NCBI GenBank assembly: GCA_026419785.1
Contig: JAODTK010005797.1
Coordinates: forward strand, 117,001-181,000
Direction: 5' to 3'
Source: Sclerodactyla briareus
Lineage: Eukaryota > Echinodermata > Holothuroidea > Dendrochirotida > Sclerodactylidae
Length of the DNA: 64,000 bases
Shown: in pieces, positions 45,859 through 57,945 of the stretch
Layout: each line of letters starts with the position of its first letter
How positions within the stretch are numbered: position 1 is the stretch's first letter
Notes under the pieces: model-generated
Told to the model about the DNA's origin: nothing
Seen by the model: only the letters and a program-made list of their open reading frames with translations
The model's database searches: none
Program-made: the position numbers and the translations under genes

Positions 45859-47837
45859 AGAAGATTCTTAGTCTGACAATTTTGTGTGGTCCGTTCACAA
45901 CTGACGTTCTGTTTTCACGGGATACTGGCGACTGTCCTAAAGGGTGGAGCTCGCGCACATTCAAAAATGTTTTATATGCCCCCTTATGCCTAGGCCACGC
46001 GTAACTGAGTTTGGACCCGTTATGTATTATTAGACATTTATGGTAGGGCTACATTTATTCCTTCGTGGATCGTGGGGTGAAGCTACAGCCGAAGATTCAG
46101 TGTTTAGCCTGAGCTCATCGCAAGTCTCCATCGGGGTAATTCACTTAGCCTAAGATGAACCAGGCAGTTGGCATGAATTTCTACCTCACATTGAATCATC
46201 ATTACGTATATTCGTACCTACCTGTACACTACATTCGAAAAATCGACGTACAATACAGGGGCGGCGCCAGCGGGAGCAGTGCCCCACCCCCGCCGGGGAG
46301 CAAAGCCGAGAAGAAACGGCGAGGATAAAGAAGAAAAAAATTGGTGCGTTGCGCACGTCCGAGGAGTGCAGGAAACTGATTTAACTATGATGGACTCATG
46401 GACATGTGTGCCAAGTTTCCGCCCCACGCGACAATATAAATATCGGTATCCAGCTCGGGCTATGTAAGACCATAATGTGAATGCAATTCTCGTCGAAGTT
46501 TCCATGCGTACCAGTCATCATTCATTATGTGAATTTAGGTTCAAGGCACTTTGGAAACATCACGTGTTCAAACCCATATCAGCGTTACCAGCAATTAGTA
46601 ATTTCAATATGAGAACCAAATATGAGAGCACGGGTTAATTCATGTCGCTAGGTTACAGACCGTTTTGAAACACATTATCTTAACACACAGTTAAGTTACG
46701 TAGTCGGGGGAAAAATATGTTGGCAGAAAAATAATATTTTTTAATAGTAATTCATGCTAGAATATCGTACTAGGTAGCACCATTTTGCGTCTGAGGGGTT
46801 TTCAGGTTTGCAAAAAATTTCCAGATCAATCTATCAACAAGATCACTAACAAAAACGTTTAGCACCTAGTCGGGAACCCAGAGCACCCTCCACGACCGCA
46901 TGCAGCGCCTCTGGTACTATTACCGATAATAGGAATCGGGTATCTCACGAACATCTGGTCGGTCCCAAAATGATTCACCCCCCCTGAAATTTTATGTATA
47001 TACGCCTCTGAATGAGATCTGTTAACAATTTAGAGAGTTGATAGAAATTTTCTGTTTCTTGTGAGTTAACCACCGACGTTGGGCATTAAGCTATGTGAAA
47101 GGTGGACTGTATTTTGACAAGTTCTATAAATGTCAATAGAGCCAAGGCGATCTGATCTGTTTGGAAATACAATCAATCTTAGCTATCTTAACAAAGAACC
47201 TACTCGTGAGAGGAATCACTACAGGCACCTTTGAAAAAAGTATATGAATGGATGGGTTCTGACCTTGACATGCTTAGTAGTGGATACCGTCTGGACCTTC
47301 AATCTTTTTTTCCTGGACGGCGGTGATGTCAGGGTTATATCTCGTGAGAGTCTTCAATTTTTCTAGTGTTCGTCTTCTTTAGTTACTCATATACCAACCC
47401 CAAAAGGCTTCCGTACAGGACCAAAGGGTAGGGTAGTAACTATTACTGTACAGCGAGTATGGAACTTATCACACAGTTGAATGGAAACATGCGGTGGGTG
47501 TATCTCAAATGACACCCACAAGATAGTTGTCATTTCAAAAGAGAATTCTGTTCCTGGGCTTGAGAAAAAAGGAAGATTTCGACAGGGATCAGCAGAAAAC
47601 AGGGGAGATCCATGCAATTCCCACATGTTTCATCATTACACACGTGGAGGGACCTGAAATGTAAGATGAACTCTTAAACGTTGATTAGAATCAATAAATT
47701 CTTTTTGGGAATCAGGCGTAGGCCCCTAACGTTACATGATGTATTGTTACTAGTTGTTGTAGCTAGGCCTTATGGTAACTTACTGTAGTGTTACTGTGTG
47801 TTAGGCTTAGCCCAGAGCCCCTACCACTGCCAGTCCG
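45859..47837. other. No gene seen; hAT-like end near 46256
   Basis: CAGGGGCGGCGCCAG at 46256 resembles hAT-like left ends elsewhere in the window, and 'CGCCTCTG' at 47003-47010 might be a right end, but the flanks do not match, so no element is called. Remaining frames (up to 95 codons) are unrecognised. Confidence 0.35.
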
Positions 47838-47845
47838 TATAAATA
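47838..47845 (+). promoter_or_regulatory. Possible TATA box
   Basis: TATAAATA lies about 97 bp before an ATG at 47943 that opens a basic, coiled-coil-like reading frame ('MESLQNTLKKRENITETD'), with several alternative frames open to about 48180. It could be the promoter and first exon of an unidentified gene, or of a non-coding 5' exon of GATAD1. The element alone is weak evidence in AT-rich DNA. Confidence 0.18.
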
Positions 47846-48125
47846 ATGAGTGTCCACATATTCGTTTCTGTCCCGAATCTCGTTCCCCGCGAGTGTTCAC
47901 AGAACCAATCCCAATAGCGTGTGCAATTACCGACAAGACGCGATGGAATCTCTTCAAAACACGCTCAAAAAACGAGAAAATATAACAGAGACTGACAACT
48001 CGAAGAGAGAAAGAACAGAAGGAAGCAGCCCTCAACTGAGCCAACCCCAAAGAGTCTGTCATCAGCAGCAGAATGACCTGCATCATGGCAAACATCATGG
48101 ATGCATTGACAGCCAGATCTTTCAT

Positions 48126-50137
48126 GCTGTGTGTGGGAGGTTCTATCCCAATGGTTTACGAAGACTGAAATATTTTGTGGATTGGGCCATAGACCTTTTT
48201 GCAAATAGCATGTTTGTGGTGCACTGTGGGATAGTTTCGATGCATGCAGGGATACCTCAGGGGGCAGTATTGGAAAAACTTGTAATTTTCAATTATCATT
48301 CTCTGTGCATATTCTCTAAGAATTTAGTATGTTTTTCCCGAAATTCTTTCACATCTTTATTGTGGCAAACTTGAATAAAGTGTATTATTTCTCGCCAATA
48401 AAAACCAATTTTATCCCTGAAATTCTATTTGGCCTTCCATAGATTGCATACTTTGCCCCCTGAGCTAGAACACAATGCATTGCGAGAATGTATTGGCGAA
48501 AAGGTTAATGTACAGCTACCAGGTTGACTTGGAGCTTTGTGACCCCATATGATATGATATGATATGGCTGCCATGGATTCATTCTGCTGCCATCATTGCG
48601 ATGGGAAGAATGATGTAATTCGGAGAGGAGCAAATAGATTATGTCTGAAAGCTGACACCATGGAAACTGTCAAATTTAAACTTCCGTGAATAGAAATAGC
48701 GCCACCAAAAGGAACAAATGTGATCTTCATATTTCCCAACACGCCGTTTCCCTACTCCAGTGAATCTGCATTATAAGGGTGCTGGATCAACGTAAGGCAT
48801 TATCTGATGGGGAACTGATGAAAATACAATAAAACACAAGGTGAAACCAATTCCAATGTTTATTCCAATAAAAATGCAAGAAAAAAACGAAAATGGTGAA
48901 TGGAATTTGGTACAACCATGATACTACACCTCTACAGTAACAAAGTATACATACCCCTGCAGGGCCTATCTTTGTGGCAGCCCCTTGAGTCACCACCCTA
49001 GTTAGGTAAATTGCAAATATTTATTAATGCTTGCATGAAATCAGGGTATGTTGTATAATGTAAATGTATACTGTATACTGTTTTATCTGCAAGTGCTCCC
49101 GAATCCCGATAGCCTACAAGTAGGCATGTCACATCTTCACCCTATGTGATTCAGTACAAGTTCTGATGCAGTAAATCTAGTATGGAATTAAAAGTGAAAA
49201 AAAAATCTTATTTCATGAAATTTCCTTCAAGAATATTATTTCTTTACAAAAATACTATTTTATCCTCTCTGTGTATGTTTTTGAGAGTTTCCACTCATTT
49301 AAATGACAGAAAATCGATCAGCAAAGATCACAGGTTGCGTTAAGTTCTGAAACCTTCAAAATTTGATGACACGACGTCCACAAAACATTTCTCGAAAAAG
49401 GGTGATAATGGTGACATATTGTGACAAGCTTGGTATCGTTTTGCAAGGTCTACTGCGATAGCTGCTGTAAGATTCCACTGAAAACATTTCAGCATAAATT
49501 TGAGTCAGATTATTACCTTTTCGTGCCCAAACGACAGTAGGAACATTTCAAGCAGTGTACAAACACTATCAATTCAGTTTCGATGAAAATCCGATATGGC
49601 CACCGCCAGAGTGGTGCTGTGACGCAAATATTCCAACGCATCCGAGATTTGGTAAGGGCGAACATGTGTGCAAAGTTTATGTCATCGGACATTGCATTAG
49701 AGAGTTATGCGTTAACACAACATCTTCCGGGGGATGCAGCGGCGGCTGGGACAGCAATGCCAAAACCATAATATCCCCAAACTGCCCGAAGTGGGGTAAT
49801 AACAACTTGACACCACCTGGATGGATCAAATTCTACTGGGTATGTTGGGAAACCGCCTATCACTCGTCTTTTGTTTGAGCTTGTTAACAAGATTGTTGAC
49901 AGACCGTAGAAGTGATGGTGATGTGGTTTGTCATGTGAGATTTTCAGTGCGAATTATGCGAATTGAGTAGTCTGATTTGCATCATTTGTTTGTAAACTTC
50001 GAGTTTGTCATATTTTCACAACTCTTGGTGGATATGGTGTTTCCTTAGTCACGAGGAATTTCTATGGAAATTCATGGTCCCTCGAGTTAGTCAATGTCTC
50101 TAATGGAATATTTTCACTTTCAATAATTTTCAGAACC
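48126..50137. other. Upstream region of GATAD1; no exon identified
   Basis: The (ATATG)n run at 48547-48566 is a small microsatellite. Frames at 49555-49890 on both strands resemble repeat-derived text. The sequence just before the GATAD1 ATG, 'TTTTCACTTTCAATAATTTTCAG', looks like an intron end, so a non-coding first exon should lie in or before this region; I cannot place it. Confidence 0.4.
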
Positions 50138-50411
50138 ATGCCTTTTGTGCCATTGCACTTCAAGCCACTGTGCTACCAGTGTAAAGCCACTGTCTCAACT
50201 GTGGTGGAGGAGAATTCAGACTCGGGTAGCCTGCAATGAGTGCTACGTCAAGCACAGGATCAAGGAATTGGCTCAGGGGAATGGCAAGGGCAAGGATTCC
50301 AGAGCTTCCGGGCGGGGCTCGAAGAAGAGAAAGGGCAAGAACAATGCAGGGTCAGTTAAAAGTCAGGCCACCAAGGGCCGTAACAGAAGGGTTATCTTCA
50401 AGAGGACTGTG
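50138..50411 (+). CDS. GATAD1: GATAD1-like protein, coding exon 1 (GATA-type zinc finger and basic linker)
   Basis: The Met at 50138 opens 'MPFVPLHFKPLCYQCKATVS'. The CxxC at 50171-50182 is the first half of a GATA-type finger; the second, CNEC (50232-50243), is read in another frame. With the overlapping TG at 50232-50233 counted twice (two bases lost), the Cys pairs are separated by 17 residues, as in vertebrate GATAD1. A Lys/Arg/Gly-rich linker follows ('KDSRASGRGSKKRKGKNN' and 'KGRNRRVIFKRTV'), matching the nuclear basic region of the family. The exon ends in phase 0 at a GTAAGT donor (50412). GATAD1 is a nuclear protein recovered in mammals with H3K4me3-binding SIN3/KDM5A-type complexes. 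The finger Trp is replaced or scrambled here (GTGGTG). Confidence 0.85.
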
Positions 50412-51458
50412 GTAAGTATGACTGGTTCACTAATAATAAATAATTAATTGAGATAAGCAGACTGAAATGCACTGTATTCTGTTTGGGGTGGAGTTTGAAG
50501 CAAGCAGGGATTTCACCAAATGATGAAAACGCTGTAAAAATGAGAAATGACTGGTAATCAGACGTATCAGTACAAAACAATTCCAACTTGGACACTGCTT
50601 GGCTACTTTTTGTCATTGAGCTTCTATCTTACCTGTACTTTGTCGTTTGTCTGTCCGTCCATTCTGTGGGTCCACATGTGCATCATGATATCTCCTTACC
50701 CCTGGATGCCCTCGTGTTGAAATGGTTTGGAGGTGATTCATCAAGTGTTGCCTTCCCTTGTAACGGGAAGACAAAATAGGTATTCACTTCAAAATGATTG
50801 AGAATACTCTGTTATATCTTGTGAACAACCCAGATAATCCACATGACCACCCCATCTCCCCATAATTCATGCAAAATTTCAGTTTGGGCCCCAGGGTGAA
50901 ATCATGCCAAATTCTTCTCATATCATGTATAATTTTCAATCTTCATGAAACTTTATAGTGGGTATATATGGTCTACCTCCAGTCACAATTCTTTTTTAAC
51001 ATAGAGTCGGTCACTGGAGTGGAGGTCATTCACTGTTTCACTGTCTAATTTTCTGAATTTATGCGACCCCATGCGGTCCCTTGTTGGTCCTGAGATATTT
51101 AAAATTAGGAGAGTAGGTCATTGGAAGTCGGGTATGTGTCGAATTTGCATAATTTGGGCAACTTTTGTCACATTTCCATAAAACTTACTACTCTCTGGTA
51201 GACATGGTCATCAATCAGTCCCAATGAATTTGAAATTGGTCAAATCTCTGCCAATAATAGTAAGCGCACTCAGGGGCTGGCTAACTCTATCCACCTCTAG
51301 GTGCTTTTCTATTTTCCTGGTATCATCTGCTAATTTGCTCTCTTCAACCTTTAAGATCAGGTGGACACATTATAGAATGATAGAATAATCCACTGATCGC
51401 GAAAAAAGGCGAGACTGGCGGTTCATGAACCTACTTTTTTTTTTATTCTTCCCTACAG
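50412..51458 (+). other. GATAD1 intron 1
   Basis: 1,047 bp from GTAAGT to a pyrimidine-rich acceptor ending TTCTTCCCTACAG. The second half (about 50800-51330) carries decayed copies of the AT-rich repeat family seen at 920-2160 ('AATTTGCATAATT', 'GACATGGTCATC'). No other exon is evident. Confidence 0.7.
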
Positions 51459-51518
51459 CCAACAAGGTCAGCTCTGTCTAATGCTTCTGTTGTTTCTGGG
51501 GAAAGCGTACTGCATGAG
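51459..51518 (+). CDS. GATAD1: GATAD1-like protein, coding exon 2
   Basis: This 60-bp exon in phase 0 encodes 'PTRSALSNASVVSGESVLHE'. It is bounded by TTCCCTACAG and the donor GTATGT. It occupies the place of the serine/threonine-rich segment between the basic linker and the conserved 'YYQIGD' block in vertebrate GATAD1, which reads roughly VSTIITAES there. It is only weakly conserved by itself; the call rests on the splice sites, the 60-nt multiple of three and the position between two clear exons. Confidence 0.75.
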
Positions 51519-52707
51519 GTATGTTCCTTTTGTTTATTACAGCAGGAATGGGAGTCTCTCAAGTTGATATACCACAATTGAAAAGCGCTTGGGACATTTT
51601 GCAGAGGCAGAAAAAAGACTCCTTGGGGCCGCATGTGGTTGTTGGTTGCCACCTTTTGTGACATGCAGTATAATGAACCACATCATGAACTCTTCTATAA
51701 ACTGGTTCGAGGTGTTCCCTGTTTGCATTTCAGAAACGTGAACCTCAAAATGTACAGTGAGCAATGTTATTGGAACATTCGATTATCAGTCAGTCCACAG
51801 CCTGTCATGAAGAGCCCCTTCCTTGTACGTTTCATGCATAGCAGCCTGTGATATCACTGACTTTTGCATACTAATTAGCTATAAATGCCTGATTCTGAGG
51901 GCTGATGTCGTAATAATATGCTCCTACATATAAGATGCTTGCGCTCCTACAAATTGGGTTGGATTTTGGGTTGGTCAGTCAGTAGATCATGTCATATGGT
52001 CAGTAGTATATCTGGTATAGGGTGTTCACAAATTTGGGGTCAAGTGGTCATATATCCCCGTGACACTTTTAGGTGTTCGGGGATATTATGGTTTTGGGGG
52101 GTGCAGCTACCGCCACCACCACTGCGGCTGCTGCTGCTGCCGCCGTTGCTTGAAACTTTAGCTGTTAGCGCAATAATTGTTTAACATTTTGTCTGATTGA
52201 TCTGAAACTTTGTACACAAGTCCGTCTTAGTCAAATCTCGGATGAGTTCAAAGTGGCATAGCCGCATGTCTGTCGCCCTCTAATTTGCAGGTTTCACCTG
52301 GAAATACAGAGTTAGTCCGATTCTACACAAGGACTTGTTGGGTGGGGACAAAAGTTTGCCCTGAAAAAACAAGACAGTGATTTCAAGGTCACTAATGGTC
52401 AAATTTGTGTTTTCTCATGATTTTTCTAACTTTGTTGGATTTTAACAAAATTCGGTGGATGCGGACTGTTGTTAGCCCTAAACAAGTTTTCAAGGTCACC
52501 GGAGGTCAAATGGATTTCTCTAAAGGTCCATGAAGGCCATTCCTGCAGGGATATACACGTCGGGGGTTTTACCCGCCTGCACATGTCTCGTTTACTGATC
52601 TTTTTCTCTAAAATAAGGTCAAGTTTGAGGTGCTGTGTTGCACGCCCTTGTTCGTTTTCCTTCAACCGTGATCTTAACAAACATTTTGTTGTATCCACTC
52701 TGTTCAG
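51519..52707 (+). other. GATAD1 intron 2
   Basis: 1,189 bp. Holds CTG/CCG-rich triplets (52110-52150) and a copy of dispersed repeat G (52190-52600) ending about 110 bp before exon 3. It ends with the acceptor CCACTCTGTTCAG. Confidence 0.75.
52190..52600 (+). repeat. Dispersed repeat G, copy 1
   Basis: Parallels 63040-63440 in the same orientation: 'TGATC-GAAAC-T', 'GCATGTCTG-CGCCCTCTA', 'AGTTAGTCCGAT', 'GGTGGG-ACAAAAGTT', 'AAGGTCACCGGAGGTCAA', 'GGGATATACACGTC', 'CCTGCACATGTCT'. Non-coding, with regularly spaced GGTCA motifs. Confidence 0.75.
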
Positions 52708-52888
52708 GGCATCTGCTACCAGGTCGGTGACATCGTTTCTCTGGTGGATAGCAGTGACAATATCTACTATGCACAGATACGGGGCCTGCTTCAGGATTTA
52801 ATCTGTGAGAAGAGCGCCATCATCACCTGGCTGCTACCCACCCAACAGTCACTACCGAACCAATTTGATCCTGCAACTTATGTCCTGG
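52708..52888 (+). CDS. GATAD1: GATAD1-like protein, coding exon 3 (BAH-like block)
   Basis: This is the best-conserved part of the gene and is undamaged. It encodes about 60 residues, including 'GICYQVGDIVSLVDSSDNIY', 'YAQIRGLLQDLICEKSAIIT', 'WLLPTQQ' and 'NQFDPATYVLG'. Vertebrate GATAD1 has the same order: YYQIGDVVSV, YYAQIRGF-QD, CEKSA-LTWL-PT, QFDP-SYI-G. The (I/V)GD-V-V and YYAQIRG core is typical of BAH-like chromatin domains. The acceptor is CTGTTCAG and the donor GTGAGG; the exon ends in phase 1, which the next exon matches. With flanking exons it gives residues about 113-172. Confidence 0.93.
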
Positions 52889-54295
52889 GTGAGGGATCTG
52901 GGCATACCACAGAGTTCTGCAGTTTAAAATGTTGTACGGATTTGTCATTGGGTGCGCTCTAGAGTCGACTGTCAGTGTTATATAATTATGTAATTCGCCT
53001 TCAATCAAGGGACCTGATTGGCTGACACGTCATGTGACACCATTAATCATCTAACAGAGCTACATCCCCGAGATGCATTTGAGATGCCTTGCAAAATTAT
53101 CTATCACTAACAGTCAACTAAATCGTAGCCATTGTAAACAAATTTAGTTAAGTTGCTCTTCAGCAGCAATTTATGCTAGGCATTTGCTATCCGTACTTCC
53201 TTCACATTGCTCCTCTTACAGTGGTTCATGAATTTGTGACGAGGTACCAGTGAAGAAGTATCTGGGGCGTCCACAGGAAGTTGGAATGAAATCTCATGTA
53301 GTGGTCAGATTCGATCTAGCTATTTTGTGAAAACATGCAAAATGATTCTCCTTTAAAATGACCCAAACTGCCCCGAAGCATCCATGCAAGGTGCAACACT
53401 TGAAACGACCTTGTCTGTACATTACTGGGAAAATGTAACGAAATCCACTAGCTCCGAGTATTTTCCAGGTGGACCTTGAAAATTTTGCACAAGATGTCAT
53501 AGAGAAGGTCATGGGAATCCCGTATTTGGTCATGAAAAAAGTCATGGAAATTTATTGCCAACACTCTGCAGGAACCCTGATTATTGCACAACTTTCAAAT
53601 ATTCCCCAATATTGTGTCGTAGTCGACGACCAAGCCGTGAGCTACTAAGCCTGTGTTGTTCATACTGTGCACTTACCTGTAGCAGATCACCAGTGCATAT
53701 CGTAATTGTTTCGAACGAAGATTACTGTTCAATTCTGAACAATTGGTGAATCATTACACTGGTGGGAAGTCTCCCACTGATTCTAGTGAAGTTATGGCCT
53801 ATAACCGACTAGGGAGGGTCACCAGAACTAGTAAATTACCCACCGCCCAACCAGTTCCTAGATGAGCCTTAGTTGGCTTCCTGAACCCATAGAAATCAAA
53901 TTGTTCCGAGCTCGCTCGACCCGATGTTACACACAAAGTCTATTTGAGATTCCTATTGACGTAACTGTGTGTTCCCATTGACATTCGTCGTTGATGGCAC
54001 AAAATCAGATTGGTCATTTGAATCATGTGACTGCTTGTTTTGGTCAGATTGATTCATGTCAGCAATATCCAGTCATTTTGTGTGAATTTTTTATCAAGAA
54101 ATCAAGGTGAAAATGATTATAAAGTATGTTTGCTTTGACTAGCAGAGGCCATGCTAAAATTTGACAGAACAAATAACAGTTTATACTAGGACTGTTATAG
54201 CTTGTTTATTGTGTTATTCAAATTCAGTTAGGAATAGCACTCTTGGTCATTACCTACTGTTCGTCACAATTAAGGAGGATTCCCCAAAAGTTATG
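52889..54295 (+). other. GATAD1 intron 3, proximal part
   Basis: No exon is recognised between the donor at 52889 and the long-inverted-repeat element. The phrase 'GAAGTATCTGGGGCGTCCA' near 53256 resembles the unit of the ~140-bp array at 56.2 kb, suggesting a stray fragment. The rest is AT-rich. Confidence 0.5.
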
Positions 54296-56062
54296 CTAAG
54301 ATGTATGGAACACTGTTTGTGCATAAAATAAGGTTTGTGTATGTATACTAAATTCGTGCAATTGTGTTTGTGTATATATCGAAATTCGATATGTAGTACA
54401 AAAAATATATACACACAAAGATGATACACACACAAAGGATGATACACACACAGCTACAAGCGCCGTTTGTGCAAAAAAGATAATATACGAGCAAAATGAT
54501 ACAAACACAAGAGATGATATACACATCAAAAATGATATCCACCAACAAATGATTTAGACACAAAAGTTGATACACACACAAAGGATGATACACACACAAG
54601 AGTTAATACACACACAGCTACAAGCGCCGTTTGTGCAAAAAATAGGTAGCCAATCACAAATCGTGTCATATAGACATTTTTTGCTGCCACATTGTGCTGT
54701 TGCTCGCTATGCGAGGTTAGGGGTTCTCACAGTGTCTCTCCGTAGTGTAGCCAAGAGGTGTGGGAGGGAGAAGGGGGGTGGGGGACCGACACCAACATTT
54801 TGAGGACGTAAATGCCGTTTTGGAGATTGAAGAAGAGGTAAGTGGAAAAATTGGAAGTTTTGGACTCGAGTGGGTAGTCGTACGGGTTGGGTGTGCCTGT
54901 TCACAGACCATGGTCTTTAAGCATAATCTCACGCGGTATTTAGAGTTTATGGCCTTCCTACCAATTGCATTATATGGAACTGACAGTCGTATATTCTGAC
55001 TGTACAGTACATTCTCTCACGATCTCAAACTTCATTGGAATAGGGGAGGGGGTACAAATGTTGCATCCTTTGTCGATGCCACTGTAGATAGATTATTCAT
55101 TTGATTAGATATCAACATATAAGTCCCATATAGTGTCATCAAGTTGAAAACTTAGAATACGGTACAATTCTTCCTTGTGTCCTCTAACAACCAACAGGGG
55201 ATACCCAGGCCAATTCTGACATCTGTAATAGGGGCTGTCATAAAATCTCAATTATAGACAACATGCTAAATGGTGGGGTAATTTTCACCAGACGAATTCA
55301 GGCAGGAGAGTAGACACATGAAGGTAAAATGTTAAATCACCAACATGACAACCGGCCAGCATGACTACCAACTTTCTTTTTGAGTTTTTCAACTTAACTC
55401 CTTCTCCTTTTTCGAAATATGGATTGCGTCCCAAACATTTCTCTCATTCGGAGGAGGAGCGGGGGGTATCTGCCACAAATTCCCCCGGCTACGCCAACTG
55501 AATCGGAGAACACTAAGAGCAGGTCCTGAAATATATAAACTGCGTGAGATTCTGCCTATCTGACATAATTTGTTATGAAATGCCATAAAATACATATACC
55601 GCTTGGTATTCTGCTGAATGACCTTGGTCTGTGAACAAGCATACGCCACTCCCTTTCAAACACCTAGTCCCCGCCAGCAGCCCCCACCAGCATCCCACCC
55701 ATATGACATAGTTTGGAACTCTCCGATTTGTCCACTTACCTCTTCTTTATTCTCCAAAGGGGCGATTGGTCCTCAAATGTTGTCCCCACCCCCCCATCAC
55801 TTGGCTATCCACCTGGATAGACACTGTGAGAACTCATACCTAGCGTAGGCGAGCATCAGCACAACGCGGCAGCAATAAAACAATATTTTTAGCATTGAAA
55901 GTTCCATACACATTTGTGATTGGCTACCTATTTTTTTGCACAAACTGCGCTTGTTGCTGTGTGTGTATCATCTTTCGGTCTATCATGCTTTCGTGTTTAT
56001 ATCTCTTTGTGTGTATAGCAACTTCGTGTGTGTATCATCTTTTTTGTGTGTATCAATGTTTT

Positions 56063-56106
56063 AGCCACCCCAGCATGTGCTGGGTGAGCTATTGGGATCC
56101 TTCATG

Positions 56107-56153
<47 letters not shown>

Positions 56154-57945
56154 CTCTTCACAATTGCTTTCAAATTGCTACTCACCCTACAGTGTTTATG
56201 GATCTGTGAAACTTGGTCAGCTGATGCCAAGTGAAGTGCATCTGGGGTGTTCAGGATTTGGACCAAGCCCTCGTGGGCCCAGGGCCCATCATGGCAATCC
56301 TGCACAATGCTTCTTCCTCTTAAGAATTTTAATTCACAGTGCTGATGTTCATCATAATGATGGTCTAATATCCTTACCTTCAGGGTGTTCAGGAATTTTT
56401 GGCCCAAGGCCTATTGTGGGCCCGAGGCCTCCTCATGTGAATCCAGCAAAATGCCTTCACTTTCTCCTACTACATATTTTAATGCACAGTGCTGATGTTC
56501 GTCATACTGATGGTCTAACTGCCGTACCCTCGGGTGTTCAGGAAATTTTGGTCGCAAGGTCCGCCTTGGGCCCTAGGCCCATCATGTGAAATCACCAAAA
56601 TGCTTCTCCTCCTACAAATGTTTGATGCACAGTCTGAGTTCGTCATAATGAGGTCAATAGCCGTACCTCGGGGTTTTCAGGAAATTTTGGCCAAGGTCCC
56701 ACTTGGGCCCAAGGTCCCATTTTATGAATTACCAGACATGGTGCTGAAATGGATCCCTCTTAGAAGCTTCAATTGATTTCCCTCAAAATTACATGTACTG
56801 GTCCTTGGTAGTGGGGCATCCGGTGTTCAGGAATTTTTGGCTCAAGGCCCAGTGGTAGGCTAGGTCCATCATGTGGACTCCACCAATGCTTCTCCTCAAA
56901 TTAATGCAGAGTGCTGATGTTCGGTCGTACTGTGTCAATAGCCGTACCTTCGGGGTGTTCAGGAAATTTTGGTCCACGGCCCCGCTTGGGCCTAGGGCCC
57001 ATAATTGAAAATCACACAAAATGCTTCTACAAATTTTGATGCACAGTGGCTGATGTTCGTTCATATGATGGTCTAATCGGCCGTACCTTCGGGGTGTTCA
57101 GCAAATTTTGGTCCTGGTCCCACTTGGGCCCTAGGGCCCATCATGTGAAATCCCGCAAAATTCTTCTCCTACAAATTTAATGCAGAGTGCTGATGTTCGT
57201 TCATATGATGGTCTAATATCCTACCTTCGGGTGTTCAGGAAAATTTGGTCCCACGCCCACTTGGCCTAGCGCCCATCATGGGAAATCACACAAATGCTTC
57301 TACAAATTTTGAAATGCACATTGCTGATGTTCGGTCTAATGATGGTCTATAAGCCGTACCTTCGGGTGTTCAGCAAATTTTGGTCCATGGTCCCACTTGG
57401 GCCCTAGGGCCCCATCATGTGGAAATCACGCAACATGCTTCTCCTACAAATTTAATGCAGAGGCTGATGTTGCATAATGATGGTCTAATAGCCGTACCTT
57501 CGGGGTGTTCAGTGTTCGTTCAGACTTTTTGGTCCAAGTGCATTTGGGCCCTAGGACCCATTTTATGAAATTTAAACACAAATGGTGCTTGAAATGCATC
57601 TCCTCTTATGAGCTGCGTTGATTTCTTTAAACTTGGGAGCAGTGGTCCTTGTTTAATAATGGGTATTTGGGGGGTTCTTGAATTTTTGCCAGTGTGGAAC
57701 CCTAGGGTCCATTATATAAAATCATGCAAAAATGTATCTGTTTTGCCAGTGTTGTTATTAGTTTGTTTGATAGTCGGGTTATAATAATTACCGGATCGTC
57801 ATATTGGAACTAGCCCACTTCCTCCTCTTTGCTCATTTGTTATAACATTAAAGTATTCCACTCCCACACATTTATTCATTCATCACATTTTTTCCTGATA
57901 GAAAAACATACAGGGTGAGCTACTGTGCCGTTGGCACTCTTGTTT
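56063..57945. mobile_element. Tandem-array ('pearl'/Helentron-like) element nested in the foldback element
   Basis: Begins with the hairpin CACCCCAGCA-TG-TGCTGGGTG, then a (TCTA)n microsatellite (56107-56152), then about eleven ~140-bp units, and ends 'GGTGAGCTACTGTGCCGTT' with the hairpin GTGCC-GTT-GGCAC (57925-57936). The unit contains 'GGTGTTCAGGAA-TTTTGG', 'CACTTGGGCCCTAGGGCCCA' and 'GCTGATGTTCGT'; landmarks fall near 56246, 56389, 56532, 56670, 56822, 56957, 57097, 57231, 57366, 57507 and 57670. The order hairpin, microsatellite, tandem core mirrors element H at 24180-24925 in reverse. Assignment to Helitron-type elements is by analogy. Confidence 0.75.
56107..56152 (+). repeat. (TCTA)n microsatellite
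   Basis: About eleven uninterrupted TCTA/ATCT units immediately inside the left hairpin of the nested array element. Confidence 0.95.

Noticed and set aside
46256..47010. Possible hAT-like element between CAGGGGCGGCGCCAG and CGCCTCTG
   Set aside because: The flanks do not form a duplication and the right end is only eight bases of similarity.
47850..48374. 174-codon + strand frame with a basic start and a TATA-like box upstream
   Set aside because: All three frames remain open over part of it and none gives a family; kept only as a weak promoter note.
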